From assembly GCA_016720595.1 (NCBI GenBank), contig JADKKI010000078.1, positions 62,001-126,000 of the forward strand: a DNA stretch of 64,000 nucleotides, written 5' to 3'. This document shows, piece by piece, positions 63,823-64,000 of the stretch. The DNA comes from Myxococcales bacterium. Its GTDB lineage: Bacteria > Myxococcota_A > Polyangia > Haliangiales > Haliangiaceae. The notes under the pieces were generated by a model that saw nothing but the letters and a program-made list of their open reading frames with translations, was not told the DNA's origin and did not search any database. Each line of letters opens with the position of its first letter. Within the stretch, counting starts at the first letter, position 1. A program made the translations under genes and the position numbers.

Positions 63823-64000
63823 GTGGTGCGCTGGTCTGTTGGCCTCGTGATCGCGCTCTCGGGGTGCCAGTCACTCCTCGGGATCGACGAGTTCCACACC
63901 GGGATCGATGCGGCAGCGGGCGATCCGGATGCGCCCTCGGACGCCGACATCGATGCGCCGTCGGATTCGCTGACCTGCTTCGGCACGCTCAAGTCGATCT
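63823..64000 (+). CDS. Putative lipoprotein, 3' end outside window
   Basis: Two adjacent GTG codons (63823, 63826) follow the ribosome binding site 'ctggagg'. The reading gives a signal peptide with lipobox 'ALSGC', then 'QSLLGIDEF' and an Asp/Ala/Pro-rich linker ('DPDAPSDADIDAPSDS'), typical of Myxococcota surface lipoproteins. The 59 residues visible do not allow a function to be named. Confidence 0.65.
   Translation, partial: MVRWSVGLVIALSGCQSLLGIDEFHTGIDAAAGDPDAPSDADIDAPSDSLTCFGTLKSI

Overview
The window comes from a GC-rich, Gram-negative bacterium that looks like a member of the Myxococcota (Polyangia/Haliangium-like). Pointers are: five membrane-anchored Ser/Thr kinases with PEGA or TPR periplasmic parts, many lipoproteins carrying Asp/Ala-rich or 'CGNGVIELGEDCD'-type Cys-rich segments, an FHA-sigma54 activator, and very high GC at third codon positions. 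The lineage is an inference; no rRNA is present.

Layout. (1) 1-13935: 3' part of a first tuf gene, a convergent lipoprotein gene, tRNA-Trp, then secE-nusG-rplK-rplA-rplJ-rplL-rpoB-rpoC, closed by a hairpin terminator at 13955. (2) 13985-14309: a pure 59-base C tract, then featureless DNA. (3) 14310-39310: about 25 kb of accessory genes. These comprise an AAA+ ATPase operon, a divergent pair of paralogous small proteins, an FHA-sigma54 regulator, a kinase, and a 611-aa lipoprotein. After them comes a tandemly repeated three-gene cassette (kinase / FG-GAP propeller lipoprotein / TPR-PEGA membrane protein), and last a small gene coupled to another kinase. (4) 39343-58011: the str, S10, spc and alpha operons in near-canonical order (rpsL to rplQ), with its own promoter and a strong terminator. 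rplC is missing between rpsJ and rplD, and infA and adk are missing around map. (5) 58086-64000: an OB-fold-like lipoprotein, then a minus-strand set of kinase, TPR protein and Gly-rich lipoprotein that looks like a third, rearranged version of the cassette, and the start of another lipoprotein.

How the parts work together. The housekeeping genes form the core of transcription, translation and Sec export. The accessory genes are mostly signalling and envelope proteins. The recurring unit places, in translationally coupled order, a cytoplasmic kinase domain with a periplasmic PEGA tail, a secreted beta-propeller lipoprotein, and a periplasmic TPR/PEGA protein with membrane segments. I read this as a surface sensing or envelope complex of unknown function; it is the best candidate here for an undescribed system.

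Sequence quality. Single-base indels interrupt genes that must be functional: tuf copy 1, rpoB (about six), rpoC (two) and rplB (one), and also two lipoprotein genes. Most are a lost or gained G or C in a GC-rich context, so I treat them as assembly errors and annotate through them. The accessory block from 14310 to 39310 shows no such breaks.
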